Counted from the first letter of the stretch, positions 25,125 to 34,848 are shown. The stretch is 37,994 nucleotides of DNA from Bacteroidetes bacterium CG2_30_33_31 (GCA_001872625.1 MNXP01000045.1:1-37994), one strand, 5' to 3'. The notes: a model not told the origin generated them from the letters alone. Numbers and translations: made by a program.

Positions 25125-27602
25125 TTATTCTTGAAAATAGATCCTTTTTACACGTCTGGAAATTGAAGTCAAAACTTCATAAGGAATGGTACCAATACGT
25201 TTTGCAATATCGGAAACTCTAAATTCTGAATTAAAAATCACAACCTCATCACCTTCATCAGCTTTGATTTCAGTAACATCAACCATAACCATATCCATAC
25301 AAACATTTCCAATGACGGGAGCATAAGCACCATTTATTAAAACTGAGCCAACACCATTACCAAATCTTCTGTCAAATCCATCGGCATAACCTATTGGAAT
25401 TGTAGCAGATATAATTTCATTCTCTGCAATAAAGCTTCGATTATATCCAACAGATTCGCCTTTTTTAATTCTCTTAATTTGAGTGATAATGCTCTTAAGT
25501 GAACTTACATTTCTTAACTTTTCCATTGATTCGGGGCAAGCTCCAAAACCATATAATCCAATACCAAGGCGCACCATATCGAATTGATAATCAGGAAATC
25601 TACATATTCCTGCTGAATTTAAAATATGTTTTATAAATGAGATTTTAAGACTTTCTTCCAAAATACCACAGCTTTGGCTAAAGTATTGAACCTGCTCTTT
25701 GGTAAAATCATCAAATTCGGCAGCATCACTACCTACAAGGTGAGAAAATACAGATTTAACTTTTATATAATCAGCTATTTGCAATTTATTAATTAGTGCT
25801 GGCAAGTCATTTTTTTCAAAGCCCAAGCGATGCATTCCAGAATCTATTTTAATATGAATACCGAAAGTTTTGTCTTCAGCAATTGCTCCATTTTCTATTG
25901 TTCGACAGAATTTTTGTAAAATTGAAATGCTGTAAATTTCTGGTTCCAAATCGTTGGCAACCATCAAATCAAAAGCGTTTTCATCAGGGTTCATCACCAT
26001 TATTGGTAAGCTTATTCCAGCTTTTCTAAGCTCAATACCTTCATCAGCATAGGCCACAGCAAGATAATCTATATTGTAGTATTTCAATGCATTAGCTATT
26101 TCAAAACTGCCACTGCCATAAGAAAAAGCTTTTACCATAGCCATAATTTTTACATCTGGCTTAAGCTTTGACCGGTAGAAATTCATGTTTTCTATCATGG
26201 CGGTAAGATTGATTTCCAGAACTGTTTGATGGGCTTTTTGCTGAAGTCTATTGCTGATCCTTTCAAACTCAAAAATCCTTGCTCCTTTTATCAAAATGCT
26301 TTCATTGGAGAAGTAATAATCAGGATGATAGCGCAAAAAATCTTCGGTAGTCGGATAAAAATACTTTTGACCTTTGAATAAATTTTGCTGACGCTCAATA
26401 GCTTTACCAATGCCAATCACACAGCTAACTCCAGCGGCAGAAATCATGTCGGCAATGCGCGAATAAAGTGTATAATCATTCATCCCACTCTGCAAAATAT
26501 CTGAAATTATTACTGTTCTTTTTTTATTCTGATTTTGTTGTGCCAAAAAATCCATGGCAATAGTTATGGAGTTTAAGTCTGAATTATAAACGTCATTAAT
26601 TATTGAGCAATTATTTATTCCCTCTTTGAGCTCCAAACGCATAGCTATAGGTGTCAACATGCTGATTCCCTTAGATATATCAGCATCAGATATTTCCAAT
26701 TTTAATGCAACAAGCACTACATGAAGAATATTTTCTATAGAAGCCTCATCGGAGAAAGGTGGGAAAATTTGAAATCTCCGATTTTTATAAAAGCATTCAT
26801 AAGCTTTTCCGTCATTAATACTCTCGGCGTAAAGGTCAGCACTTTTGTTTTTTTTACTCCATGATAAAATTTCTTTGTCGCGAAAACTCTCTGCCGACAG
26901 AATTCTTTGGTTTATTTCACCATGCTCGTGACAGTATAGTATAGTCTTACATTTCTTGAAAAGTTGAATTTTTTCATTAATTTTCTGTCTTTTATCCACA
27001 AAATTTTCGTCGTGAGCATGACCAATATTAGTAAAGATTCCAATCTCAGGTGAGATAATTTTCTGGAGTTTGTCCATCTCGTCTGGCATTGAGATACCAG
27101 CTTCAAAAATTCCAAGGTTATAATTATCAGTCATTTGTAGGACAGAAAGTGGCACTCCAATTTGCGAATTGAAACTCTTTGGGCTTCTAACGATTCGTAA
27201 GTATGGGCTTAAAAGTTGGAACAGCCATTCTTTAACTATGGTTTTTCCATTGCTGCCGGTAATGCCTATCACAGTATAATGAAATTTGCGACGATGAAAA
27301 GCGCTAAAGTTATGCAAAGCTTCCAGAGTGTCGTTCACCAAAATAAAATTAGCCTCAGGAATATCAATATCGGGAAGCTTGGAAACCAAAAAATTGCTCA
27401 CTCCGCGCAGAAATAAATCTGATATATATTTATGCCCATCGTTAGATTTGGTTACTAAAGCAACGAAAAGCGAAGAATTTCCACTGACAAATCTTCGGCT
27501 ATCAATTATAACATCTTCAACAACAGATTTTTCAATACTATTTTTAATAAGTCGGCCATGAGTGCAACTTGCTATTTCTTCAATTGAATAACTATTCAAC
27601 AT
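25125..27602 (-). CDS. murF-alr: Bifunctional MurF ligase / alanine racemase
   Basis: 825 residues carrying two enzymes. Residues 1 to about 450 are MurF: substrate-binding N-domain, then the ATP loop GITGSNGKT (about 113-121), SFNSQIGVPL and FTNIGHAHDE. Residues from about 460 are a PLP-dependent alanine racemase: VLEINLTAMIENM, AMVKAFSYG with the PLP lysine near 491, MVRLGIGLYGFG, the catalytic-tyrosine region GESVGYNRSF, PIGYADGFDRRF, and GNVCMDMVMVDV. MurF adds D-Ala-D-Ala to the UDP-MurNAc-tripeptide, and Alr makes the D-alanine for it, so the fusion ties supply to use. The fusion is known in Bacteroidota. It lies 9 bases after pdxA. Confidence 0.93.
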   Translation of the reverse strand: MLNSYSIEEIASCTHGRLIKNSIEKSVVEDVIIDSRRFVSGNSSLFVALVTKSNDGHKYISDLFLRGVSNFLVSKLPDIDIPEANFILVNDTLEALHNFSAFHRRKFHYTVIGITGSNGKTIVKEWLFQLLSPYLRIVRSPKSFNSQIGVPLSVLQMTDNYNLGIFEAGISMPDEMDKLQKIISPEIGIFTNIGHAHDENFVDKRQKINEKIQLFKKCKTILYCHEHGEINQRILSAESFRDKEILSWSKKNKSADLYAESINDGKAYECFYKNRRFQIFPPFSDEASIENILHVVLVALKLEISDADISKGISMLTPIAMRLELKEGINNCSIINDVYNSDLNSITIAMDFLAQQNQNKKRTVIISDILQSGMNDYTLYSRIADMISAAGVSCVIGIGKAIERQQNLFKGQKYFYPTTEDFLRYHPDYYFSNESILIKGARIFEFERISNRLQQKAHQTVLEINLTAMIENMNFYRSKLKPDVKIMAMVKAFSYGSGSFEIANALKYYNIDYLAVAYADEGIELRKAGISLPIMVMNPDENAFDLMVANDLEPEIYSISILQKFCRTIENGAIAEDKTFGIHIKIDSGMHRLGFEKNDLPALINKLQIADYIKVKSVFSHLVGSDAAEFDDFTKEQVQYFSQSCGILEESLKISFIKHILNSAGICRFPDYQFDMVRLGIGLYGFGACPESMEKLRNVSSLKSIITQIKRIKKGESVGYNRSFIAENEIISATIPIGYADGFDRRFGNGVGSVLINGAYAPVIGNVCMDMVMVDVTEIKADEGDEVVIFNSEFRVSDIAKRIGTIPYEVLTSISRRVKRIYFQE

Positions 27603-27611
27603 TTTTACAAA

Positions 27612-28721
27612 TTATAAATTAATTTCCTCAGAAAATGGATTTATTGACTCATCTTTTCCCTTATCATTTTTCGATGAATATTTAAGGGGGTTAGCATTAA
27701 TTTCGTCGTAAGTTTTTCGGTTTCTGTAAATATCTAAAGCCAAATAAACTGCTGCTTTGAAGGAATCTGGATTTGCAATTCCTTTACCAGCAATATCATA
27801 AGCAGTACCATGGTCTGGTGAAGTTCGCACTATTGGAAGTCCAGCAGTAAAATTTACTCCAGAATCAAAAGCCAAAATCTTAAATGCTACCAAACCTTGA
27901 TCGTGATACATACATAGCACGGCATCAAACTGAGAATGTTTGCCGCTTGCAAAAAATCCATCTGCACTAAAAGGGCCAAATACCAACTCTCGAGAGTCTG
28001 ACATCTCTTTAATTGCTGGTGAAATTATCTCAATTTCTTCTTTGCCAATAAGACCATTATCGCCAGAATGTGGATTTAATCCAAGCACTGCAATTTTGGG
28101 CTTTCGTATTCCAAAATCACGTTTCAAACTGGCAATCATAATTTTCAACTTAGTAACTATCAAGTCTTTAGTAATTGTAGTAGCTACATCTTTTATAGCT
28201 ATATGCCCAGTAACAACACCGATTCTAAGATTATCACATACCAAAAACATGAGTACTTCCGCAGCTTTAAATTTATCTGCAAGATATTCTGTGTGCCCAT
28301 GAAAATTGAATTTTGCCGACTGAATATTATCTTTATTAATGGGCGCTGTTACAAGCACATCAACGGAAGAGTTTAATAAATCCGCTGTGGCATGCTCTAA
28401 GGCAAGATGTGCAAGCTCTCCAGCAAGAGGCGAAGAAGTTCCCAATTGAACTTTTGCTTCTTGAAAATAAATATTTACCATGTTCAATCTGTTTGTTACA
28501 GCCTCAGTGGAATTTCTAACAAGGTTAAATTGAGTAAAATTATCTTCAATAACTTTTTTGTGAAATGAGGCCAGTTTGGAAGAGCCATAAATTATCGGCG
28601 TACACAAACTGAGCATTTCTGGATTTGCAAAAGTTTTTATAATCACCTCATAGCCAATTCCGTTATAATCTCCATGGCTAATTGCCACTTTAATATCTTT
28701 CGATTCTATATTTTCCTGCAT
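27612..28721 (-). CDS. pdxA: 4-hydroxythreonine-4-phosphate dehydrogenase
   Basis: 369 residues, somewhat longer than E. coli PdxA (329) because of extra residues in the middle and a charged C-terminal tail after residue 345. Family blocks are VAISHGDYNGIGYEVI, TAPINKDNIQSAKFNFHGHTE (residues 125-145), LNPHSGDNG, MYHDQGLVAFKIL and GLPIVRTSPDHGTAYDIAG. The metal-binding histidines of the family sit in the HGHTE, MYHDQG and SPDHGT segments. It makes the PdxJ substrate in the DXP-dependent pyridoxal-phosphate pathway. It is directly followed by murF-alr, whose racemase half uses PLP. Confidence 0.95.
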   Translation of the reverse strand: MQENIESKDIKVAISHGDYNGIGYEVIIKTFANPEMLSLCTPIIYGSSKLASFHKKVIEDNFTQFNLVRNSTEAVTNRLNMVNIYFQEAKVQLGTSSPLAGELAHLALEHATADLLNSSVDVLVTAPINKDNIQSAKFNFHGHTEYLADKFKAAEVLMFLVCDNLRIGVVTGHIAIKDVATTITKDLIVTKLKIMIASLKRDFGIRKPKIAVLGLNPHSGDNGLIGKEEIEIISPAIKEMSDSRELVFGPFSADGFFASGKHSQFDAVLCMYHDQGLVAFKILAFDSGVNFTAGLPIVRTSPDHGTAYDIAGKGIANPDSFKAAVYLALDIYRNRKTYDEINANPLKYSSKNDKGKDESINPFSEEINL

Positions 28722-28816
28722 AATTTCTATTTTGTTTTGGAAAAGATTTATTTCATAATTTTTCGCTTTAAAGCATTACAATTTTCTAAATCTATTTTCA
28801 TATTAATAATTTATTT

Positions 28817-30253
28817 CTAATCTAATTTATTCTCTGTCAACTTTTTAACAAAGTCGAATAACAAGCGTGTGCCAACACCTGAGGCACCTTTGGTAGAGTA
28901 ATCATATTTTGATGATAAAATTGATGAGCCCGCGATGTCGAGATGAATCCAAGGAAAGCTAACAAAATGTTCAAGGAATTTTGCTGCGCTAATAAGTCCA
29001 GCATCAGAGTCACCAAGATTTTTTATATCTGCAAAATCTGATTTTATTGAATCACCATATTCATCCCACATTGGAAATTCAACTAATCTTTCATACACAT
29101 TTTCACCACTTTTTGAAAGCAAATCATAATGCTGGCAACTTTCGTTTTTCATAGCAGCCGAGGCATATTTTCCAATGGCTCTAACCGCGCTGCCCGTCAA
29201 AGTAGCCAAATCTATTACCAATTCTGGTTCAAATTTCGAAGCATAACTCAAAGCATCCGCAAGAATCATACGTCCTTCGGCATCAGTATTAATAATTTCC
29301 ACAGTTTTACCATTGTGCATTTTAATAATATCTCCAGGAGCATAAGCATTGCCATTACTTCTATTGTCGGTTGCGGGTACTAACGCAATTGCATAAACTG
29401 GCAATTTAGCTTTAGAAATAGCCCACATTGCAGTTGCCACAGCTGCTGCTCCGGCCATATCTATCTTCATATCGAGCATAGAATTGCCAGTCTTCACATT
29501 CAAACCACCAGTATCGAAAACTACACCTTTGCCAACGAAAATATATGGTTTCTTGTTTATTGCATTTTCAGGTTTCCATTTCATAACCGAAAATGTTGGT
29601 TCGTTTATGCTGCCTTTGTTTACGGCTAAAATGCCACCAAATTTTAAGCTCTCAATTTTCTTTTTATTAAATATTTCAATAGTAATTCCCGTTTCATCAC
29701 ACATCTCCTTAAACACTTTGGCTATTGAAACTGAATCAATTACAGATTGTGGTTCGTTGGATAAATCGCGACATTTAAAAGTTGCTTGGTTGGAAATGTT
29801 CATTAATTCTACATCTTTTTCGCGAAGATTATCGCAATAAATAAAAATGTGAGTAAGTGGCTTTTGCTTATCTTTTCCCTTGTATTTATCGAATTTATAA
29901 TTTCCTAAAATCATTCCTTCGGCAAAAAACAGACTTCCATTTGATGAAGTAAAATCATAAATTGTTATCTCTTCGATGGATAAAGATTGAAATTTTAAAC
30001 TTGAACCAGCCTTCCTGAAAGCCTCATCAGTAAGAAAATCTTTATCTTTTTTTGGTACTGAAATAATAAACTTCTGCTGCTCAAAATTATTGAAATGTAC
30101 AGATTTTACTTCATCTTCAACGTCTAATTTATTTATGTAAACAGACTCTTTTTCTGATAGTTGGCTCTTTGGAATGTTAGAAAAACTATCTGTCAATATG
30201 ATATGATGAACCGAAAAATCTGTGCTGTAAATCTTCTTGATTTCTGTAATCAT
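28817..30253 (-). CDS. M17-family leucyl aminopeptidase
   Basis: 478 residues, full length for the family. The metal-binding C-terminal domain begins near 240: VGKGVVFDTGGLNVKT, then MKIDMAGAAAV, and the signature NTDAEGRMILADAL with the aspartate and glutamate ligands and the bicarbonate-site arginine. DLATLTGS and HLDIAG follow. It removes N-terminal residues from peptides in the cytoplasm, using two zinc or manganese ions. It is separated from pdxA by 95 AT-rich bases and from the divergent mqnC by 105 bases that must hold both promoters. Confidence 0.93.
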   Translation of the reverse strand: MITEIKKIYSTDFSVHHIILTDSFSNIPKSQLSEKESVYINKLDVEDEVKSVHFNNFEQQKFIISVPKKDKDFLTDEAFRKAGSSLKFQSLSIEEITIYDFTSSNGSLFFAEGMILGNYKFDKYKGKDKQKPLTHIFIYCDNLREKDVELMNISNQATFKCRDLSNEPQSVIDSVSIAKVFKEMCDETGITIEIFNKKKIESLKFGGILAVNKGSINEPTFSVMKWKPENAINKKPYIFVGKGVVFDTGGLNVKTGNSMLDMKIDMAGAAAVATAMWAISKAKLPVYAIALVPATDNRSNGNAYAPGDIIKMHNGKTVEIINTDAEGRMILADALSYASKFEPELVIDLATLTGSAVRAIGKYASAAMKNESCQHYDLLSKSGENVYERLVEFPMWDEYGDSIKSDFADIKNLGDSDAGLISAAKFLEHFVSFPWIHLDIAGSSILSSKYDYSTKGASGVGTRLLFDFVKKLTENKLD

Positions 30254-30306
30254 GTATTTAATTTTGCTAAATGATAAGTATTAACTGAAGCACGAACTAA
30301 TATTTG

Positions 30307-30314
30307 TAATTTTG
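30307..30314 (+). promoter_or_regulatory. Candidate -7 element for mqnC
   Basis: TAATTTTG is an exact TAnnTTTG match, 44 bases before the mqnC start. No clear TTTG at the -33 distance. It lies in the 105-base gap between divergent genes. Confidence 0.35.
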
Positions 30315-30358
30315 AAGCGGTAAAATTAATCAATTTGATTTGAATTTTTAATAATGTT

Positions 30359-31468
30359 ATGAATAAAGACAAATTAATATATAAAGCCCTTGAAGGTGAA
30401 TTTCTTACGGCTGCTGAAGGCGAATATTTATTTAAGAATGCAAGCACTCCAGAGCTGATGGCAGCTGGAAATAAAATTAGGATGAGACTTCATCCCGACA
30501 AAAAAGTTAGCTGGATTATCGATAGAAATATAAATTATACTAACGTATGCAATTCTGGATGTCAATTTTGCAATTTTTTTGTATCAAAAAAATCCAGCGA
30601 TGCTTATATAACTTCTGATATTGAATTTGATGAAAAAATAAATGAACTTTTTGAAATTGGAGGCAAACAAATACTTTTGCAAGGCGGACTGCATCCTGAC
30701 TTGGGAATAAATTATTATATAGATTTATTTACAAGCTTAAAAAGTAGATTCCCCGATCTAAAACTTCATGCTTTAGGTCCACCTGAGATTGTACATATTT
30801 CGAAGTTGGAAAACATTAGCTTCGCTGAGACATTGAGACGACTGAAAGCTGCAGGTCTCGACAGTTTGCCTGGTGCTGGTGCAGAAATTTTAGTAGATAG
30901 AGTACGCAATAAAATAGCAAGAAGCAAATGCTCCGCCGAGGAGTGGTTAGATGTAATGCGTGAAGCTCATAAACAATATCTAACAACCTCAATAACAATG
31001 ATGTTAGGGCATATTGAAACTGTTTTGGAGAGGTTCGAACATTTAGTAAAAGCCCGCCAAGTACAATCTGAAAAACCTGCCGATGCTGTCGGATTTATTT
31101 CATTTATTCCTTGGCCATTTCAATCTGAAGGCACTCAGCTTCAACGTATGACAAAGGCAAATTACCATGTAACCATAGAGGAATATGTTAGATTTATCGC
31201 TTTAAGCAGAATGATGCTTCCAAATATTCCAAATATTCAAGCTTCATGGCTAACTGTTGGAAAACAAGCTGGGCAACTTTGCTTGCATGCTGGCGCCAAT
31301 GATTTTGGTTCAATAATGATAGAAGAAAATGTAGTCTCGGTGGCAGGTGCCGACCATAGCTTCGATGCTGCTGGAATTCAAAGAGCTATCAGAGAAGCAG
31401 GATTTGAGCCTTTCCAAAGAGATCAGCATTTCGAATCTTTTGAATTTGAAAAATCAATGCCAGCTTAA
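30359..31468 (+). CDS. mqnC: Cyclic dehypoxanthinyl futalosine synthase (radical SAM)
   Basis: 369 residues. The radical-SAM cluster motif is C64-x3-C68-x2-C71 in NVCNSGCQFCNFF. KVSWIIDRNINYTNVC just before it, and LPGAGAEILVDRVRN later, separate MqnC from its paralogues MqnE and CofH. LHALGPPEI, MMLGHIET and GANDFGSIMIEENV are further family blocks. It cyclises dehypoxanthine futalosine in the futalosine route to menaquinone, so the organism probably makes menaquinone without the classical MenFDHC pathway. The other mqn genes are not in this window. A glycosyltransferase gene follows after 18 bases. Confidence 0.93.
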   Translation: MNKDKLIYKALEGEFLTAAEGEYLFKNASTPELMAAGNKIRMRLHPDKKVSWIIDRNINYTNVCNSGCQFCNFFVSKKSSDAYITSDIEFDEKINELFEIGGKQILLQGGLHPDLGINYYIDLFTSLKSRFPDLKLHALGPPEIVHISKLENISFAETLRRLKAAGLDSLPGAGAEILVDRVRNKIARSKCSAEEWLDVMREAHKQYLTTSITMMLGHIETVLERFEHLVKARQVQSEKPADAVGFISFIPWPFQSEGTQLQRMTKANYHVTIEEYVRFIALSRMMLPNIPNIQASWLTVGKQAGQLCLHAGANDFGSIMIEENVVSVAGADHSFDAAGIQRAIREAGFEPFQRDQHFESFEFEKSMPA

Positions 31469-31486
31469 TATTTAAATAACTCTAAA

Positions 31487-32209
31487 GTGCTCAAAGAAAA
31501 CAAGATAATAGTTGTGATGCCTGCTTATAATGCGGCGGAGACTTTAAAAAAATCTTATGAGGAAATTCCTTTTGACATTGTTGATGATGTGATTTTGGTG
31601 GACGATAAAAGTGAAGATTCTACTGTAGAATTAGCAAAATCGTTAGGGATTTCTAAGATATTTATTCACGAAAAAAATCTTGGCTATGGTGCAAACCAAA
31701 AAACTTGTTATAAAAATGCTCTGGATTTGAATGCTGATATTGTAATAATGCTCCACCCCGACTACCAATATACACCGAAACTTATTCATTCAATGGCTTT
31801 TATGATAGTAAATGGAATTTATCCAGTGGTACTCGGTAGCAGAATTTTGGGCAAGGGAGCCATTAAAGGTGGAATGCCCGTTTATAAATATATTGCTAAT
31901 CGCATTTTGACTTTGTTTCAAAATATATTACTCAGACAGAAACTTTCTGAATATCATACTGGTTTCAGAGCTTATAAATCTGATGTGCTGAAAAAAATTG
32001 ACTTCCAATCAATGTCTGATGATTTTATTTTTGATAATCAAGTTATTGCCGAAATTTTTCATCAAGGTTTTGAGATTGGCGAAATGACTTGTCCAACGCA
32101 TTACAGTTCGAAAAGTTCTTCAATAAATTTTCGTAGAAGTTTAGCTTACGGTGTTGGCGTTGTGTTAACGTCAATAAGATACGCCTTAAAAAAGAATTTA
32201 ACGAAGTAA
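31487..32209 (+). CDS. Soluble glycosyltransferase family 2 (DPM1/DPG-synthase-like)
   Basis: 240 residues starting at GTG 31487. The next in-frame ATG (31517) would cut off the first beta strand KIIVVMPAYN, which decides for GTG. The GT-A core shows VVMPAYNAAETL, VILVDDKSEDST, NLGYGANQKTCY and MLHPDYQY (the metal-site region), then SEYHTGFRAYKSDVL and DDFIFDNQVIAEI. There are no strong C-terminal membrane helices, so it is a single-domain enzyme of the dolichyl-phosphate-mannose-synthase-like group that may act on a polyprenyl phosphate. It probably shares a transcript with mqnC, 18 bases upstream, but a functional link is not obvious. Confidence 0.88.
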   Translation: MLKENKIIVVMPAYNAAETLKKSYEEIPFDIVDDVILVDDKSEDSTVELAKSLGISKIFIHEKNLGYGANQKTCYKNALDLNADIVIMLHPDYQYTPKLIHSMAFMIVNGIYPVVLGSRILGKGAIKGGMPVYKYIANRILTLFQNILLRQKLSEYHTGFRAYKSDVLKKIDFQSMSDDFIFDNQVIAEIFHQGFEIGEMTCPTHYSSKSSSINFRRSLAYGVGVVLTSIRYALKKNLTK

Positions 32210-32244
32210 TTTTTTTTTTGAAATTTTGACAACATAATTCGTTA

Positions 32245-32403
32245 CTATTTGTCGATGTTCCAATTTTTATGGTTGTTATTAATGTAATTTGTAATTCTTT
32301 CAAATTGTATATCATTGCGGATAATGTGGTCGTGAAATCGTGGTTGCCATGCAAAATCGGCATTGATATTATGGGCTTTATTGTGCAAATAGGTTTGTAT
32401 TGG
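32245..32403 (-). pseudogene. Fragment of a REP-associated tyrosine transposase (Y1/IS200-like)
   Basis: The minus strand encodes about 52 residues ending in a TAG (32245-32247). The key block FAWQPRFHDHIIRND, followed by ITNYINNN and W before NIDK, is the conserved C-terminal signature of RAYT/Y1 transposases of Bacteroidota (usually WQ-x-RFHDHIIR, then YI-x-NP-x-W). Directly upstream, an in-frame TAA (32404-32406) closes the frame, and the N-terminal part with the HUH histidines is missing, so the gene is dead. The fragment lies between the transcription units and shows that such an element once landed here. No flanking REP hairpin is clearly linked to it. Confidence 0.75.
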
Positions 32404-32460
32404 TTAACAAATGTAATATTTTTTGTTTATAAATCAATTTTCTGTTGTTGAAACACAACA

Positions 32461-32495
32461 AAAAAGGCTGTAGTCATTTGACTTACAGCCTTTTT
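32461..32495. terminator. Bidirectional intrinsic terminator of dnaK
   Basis: AAAAAGGCTGTA (32461-32472) pairs perfectly with TACAGCCTTTTT (32484-32495). The inner GTCA/TGAC can extend the stem with one bulged base. In minus-strand RNA the stem is followed by a run of U, about 17 bases after the dnaK stop. It serves dnaK and may also end the GT2 transcript. Confidence 0.88.
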
Positions 32496-32512
32496 AGATA
32501 ATAATCTATAAA

Positions 32513-34426
32513 TTACTTATCTTTAACTTCTTCAAAATCTACATCTTGAACTTCGTCATTTTTGTCATTATTAGCTTGGCTTTCGTTGGAAGCATTAGCA
32601 TTTGGATCTGCGCCTGGCTGGCCTTGAGTAGCTTTGTAAATATCTTCACTCGCTGCTTTCCAAGCTTCATTAAGTTTTTCGGTATTTGCATCAATTCCAG
32701 CCAAATCTTTTTTGCTGTGCGATTCCTTTAAAGCCACTAAGGCCTCATCAATTTTTGCTTTTTTATCAGCTGGAATTTTATCACCATATTCTTTAACTTG
32801 CTTTTCAGTCTGGAATATCAATGAATCAGCACCATTAACTTTTTCGATCTCTTCTTTAGCTTTTCTATCGGTTTCAGCATTGGCTTCAGCTTCATCTTTC
32901 ATCCTTTTCACTTCTGATTCTGAAAGTCCAGAAGAAGCCTCAATTCTTATTTTTTGCTCTTTACCAGTTCCTTTATCTTTAGCAGTAACATTCAGTATCC
33001 CATTGGAATCGATATCGAAGATTACTTCAATTTGAGGGATACCTCTTTGGGCTGGTGGAATTCCATCTAAATGGAAGTTTCCAATAGATTTATTTTGATT
33101 TGCCATTGGGCGTTCACCTTGAATTACATGAATCTCCACTGATGGCTGATTGTCAGCAGCAGTAGAGAATACCTGTGATTTCTTAGTAGGTATAGTTGTG
33201 TTCGATTCAATAAGTTTAGTCATTACACCACCAAGAGTTTCGATACCAAGAGAAAGAGGAGTTACATCAAGTAGAAGAACATCTTTAACATCTCCAGCGA
33301 GTACACCTCCTTGAATTGCGGCACCAACAGCAACAACTTCATCAGGATTAACACCTTTCGATGGAGCTTTGCCAAAGAAATCTTCAACAATTTTTTGAAT
33401 TATTGGAATTCTTGTAGAGCCACCTACCAAAATAACTTCATCAATATCACTTGCCTTCAAACCAGCATCTCTAAGAGCTGCTTTACATGGTTCAATGGTT
33501 GCATGAATTAATTTATCAGCAAGCTGTTCAAATTTTGCTCTTGACAATGAGCGTACAAGATGCTTAGGAATACCATCTACAGGCATAATATAAGGTAAAT
33601 TTATTTCGGTAGCACTTGAGCTCGACAATTCAATTTTTGCCTTCTCTGCTGCTTCTTTCAGACGTTGCATAGCCATTGGATCCTTACGTAAATCAACGTT
33701 TTCATCACTTTTAAACTCATCTGCTAACCAGTCAATAATTAAATGGTCAAAGTCATCACCACCAAGATGAGTATCTCCATTGGTAGATTTTACTTCGAAT
33801 ACGCCATCTCCAAGTTCAAGAATTGAAATATCAAAAGTTCCTCCACCAAGGTCGAAAACCGCAATCTTTTGGTCGTTCATTTTTTTGTCAAGTCCATAGG
33901 CAAGTGCAGCTGCAGTAGGCTCGTTTATAATACGTTTTACGTCGAGACCAGCAATTGTTCCAGCTTCTTTAGTAGCCTGTCTCTGAGAATCGCTAAAATA
34001 TGCTGGCACCGTGATTACTGCTTCAGTAACTTCTTGTCCGAGATAATCCTCTGCGGTCTTCTTCATCTTTTGAAGTATCATTGCAGATATTTCTTGCGGA
34101 GTATATTCGCGGTTGTCAATTTTTACTCTTGGAGTATTATTGCTGCTTTTTACTACCGTATATGGCATTCTGCTAATTTCTTTGGTAACTCTATCAAATG
34201 TTTCCCCCATAAATCTTTTTATAGAGGCAACAGTTTTTGTAGGATTTGTTATAGCTTGACGTTTGGCTGGATCACCAATTTTTCTTTCGCCACCATCAAT
34301 AAATCCAACTATGGAAGGTGTTGTTCTTTTTCCTTCGCTGTTAGGAATTACTACCGGCTCATTGCCTTCCATTACAGCAACGCAGGAATTTGTAGTCCCT
34401 AAATCAATTCCAATTATTTTACCCAT
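32513..34426 (-). CDS. dnaK: Molecular chaperone DnaK (Hsp70)
   Basis: 637 residues, the full length. The ATPase domain starts [20 protein letters not shown] and contains [47 protein letters not shown] and [13 protein letters not shown]. The substrate domain has [20 protein letters not shown] and the helical lid, and the protein ends in the acidic [12 protein letters not shown] tail. It folds and protects proteins in the cytoplasm with DnaJ and GrpE, neither of which is present here. It stands alone. The gap upstream shows no CIRCE element and no clear exact -7 match. Confidence 0.97.
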   Translation of the reverse strand: MGKIIGIDLGTTNSCVAVMEGNEPVVIPNSEGKRTTPSIVGFIDGGERKIGDPAKRQAITNPTKTVASIKRFMGETFDRVTKEISRMPYTVVKSSNNTPRVKIDNREYTPQEISAMILQKMKKTAEDYLGQEVTEAVITVPAYFSDSQRQATKEAGTIAGLDVKRIINEPTAAALAYGLDKKMNDQKIAVFDLGGGTFDISILELGDGVFEVKSTNGDTHLGGDDFDHLIIDWLADEFKSDENVDLRKDPMAMQRLKEAAEKAKIELSSSSATEINLPYIMPVDGIPKHLVRSLSRAKFEQLADKLIHATIEPCKAALRDAGLKASDIDEVILVGGSTRIPIIQKIVEDFFGKAPSKGVNPDEVVAVGAAIQGGVLAGDVKDVLLLDVTPLSLGIETLGGVMTKLIESNTTIPTKKSQVFSTAADNQPSVEIHVIQGERPMANQNKSIGNFHLDGIPPAQRGIPQIEVIFDIDSNGILNVTAKDKGTGKEQKIRIEASSGLSESEVKRMKDEAEANAETDRKAKEEIEKVNGADSLIFQTEKQVKEYGDKIPADKKAKIDEALVALKESHSKKDLAGIDANTEKLNEAWKAASEDIYKATQGQPGADPNANASNESQANNDKNDEVQDVDFEEVKDK

Positions 34427-34776
34427 TATTCTATATTATTTAAATTGTTAATCTTAATTTCTGAATTTCGAGTTTTCGGTTTGTCAATGTTTATGCCAAA
34501 GGATTTTATAAATTTATGATGAATATTGGAAGTTTAAAATTTAATTTTCTTATAATTAAACATTGTAATTATTTCTCCTTTAACCTATTGAATTACAATA
34601 ACTAAAGAGTGATAATTAGATTTAAAAAAAAGTGCATTTTGTAAGCTTGTTGAAATTATGACAATATATTTTTTACCACTGACATAAAGACATATTTAAA
34701 ATTTTTTCCAGCCAAAGCAGATAAATTTTAGCCAAAAACCATAATGCTATCAAGCAAATTTTTATACCTATTCCAT

Positions 34777-34811
34777 TTTCAATAATTAAATTTAAAATTT
34801 AATTATTGAAA
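34777..34811. repeat. Perfect 17-base-arm palindrome upstream of the T9SS gene
   Basis: Arms 34777-34793 and 34795-34811 are exact inverted copies around one central base (left arm starts TTTCAATAATTAAA). It ends 29 bases before the exact -7 element at 34841, thus just upstream of where the -33 element should be. There is no U-run, so operator or cruciform is more likely than terminator. Confidence 0.6.
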
Positions 34812-34840
34812 TAAGTTAAGGTATTTCAAAAATGTTTTTG

Positions 34841-34848
34841 TAGATTTG
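34841..34848 (+). promoter_or_regulatory. Candidate -7 element of the second T9SS gene
   Basis: TAGATTTG matches TAnnTTTG exactly. The implied start near 34855 gives a leader of about 45 bases before the ATG at 34900. No clean TTTG lies at the -33 distance. Confidence 0.42.

Larger units (their letters stand above)
32210..32512. other. Intergenic region with transposase fossil and terminator
   Basis: The gap between the convergent GT2 and dnaK genes contains a decayed transposase fragment (32245-32403, minus) and the shared terminator (32461-32495). A nine-base T-run lies just after the GT2 stop, without a stem. Confidence 0.6.

Noticed and set aside
22645..27602. Two neighbouring proteins of exactly 825 residues, suggesting duplication
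   Set aside because: They are PriA and MurF-Alr with unrelated motifs; the equal length is a coincidence.
32043..32363. 106-codon minus-strand frame opposite the GT2 end
   Set aside because: Wrong frame; the transposase-like signature is in a neighbouring minus-strand frame (32245-32403), and this one overlaps a good gene.
33869..34402. 177-codon open frame opposite dnaK
   Set aside because: Cysteine-, serine- and phenylalanine-rich translation is the usual antisense shadow of a highly conserved dnaK frame; no family pattern.
34427..34640. CIRCE/HrcA operator before dnaK
   Set aside because: No TTAGCACTC-N9-GAGTGCTAA-like sequence; the inverted repeat at 34562-34599 has a different sequence and a 20-base spacer.
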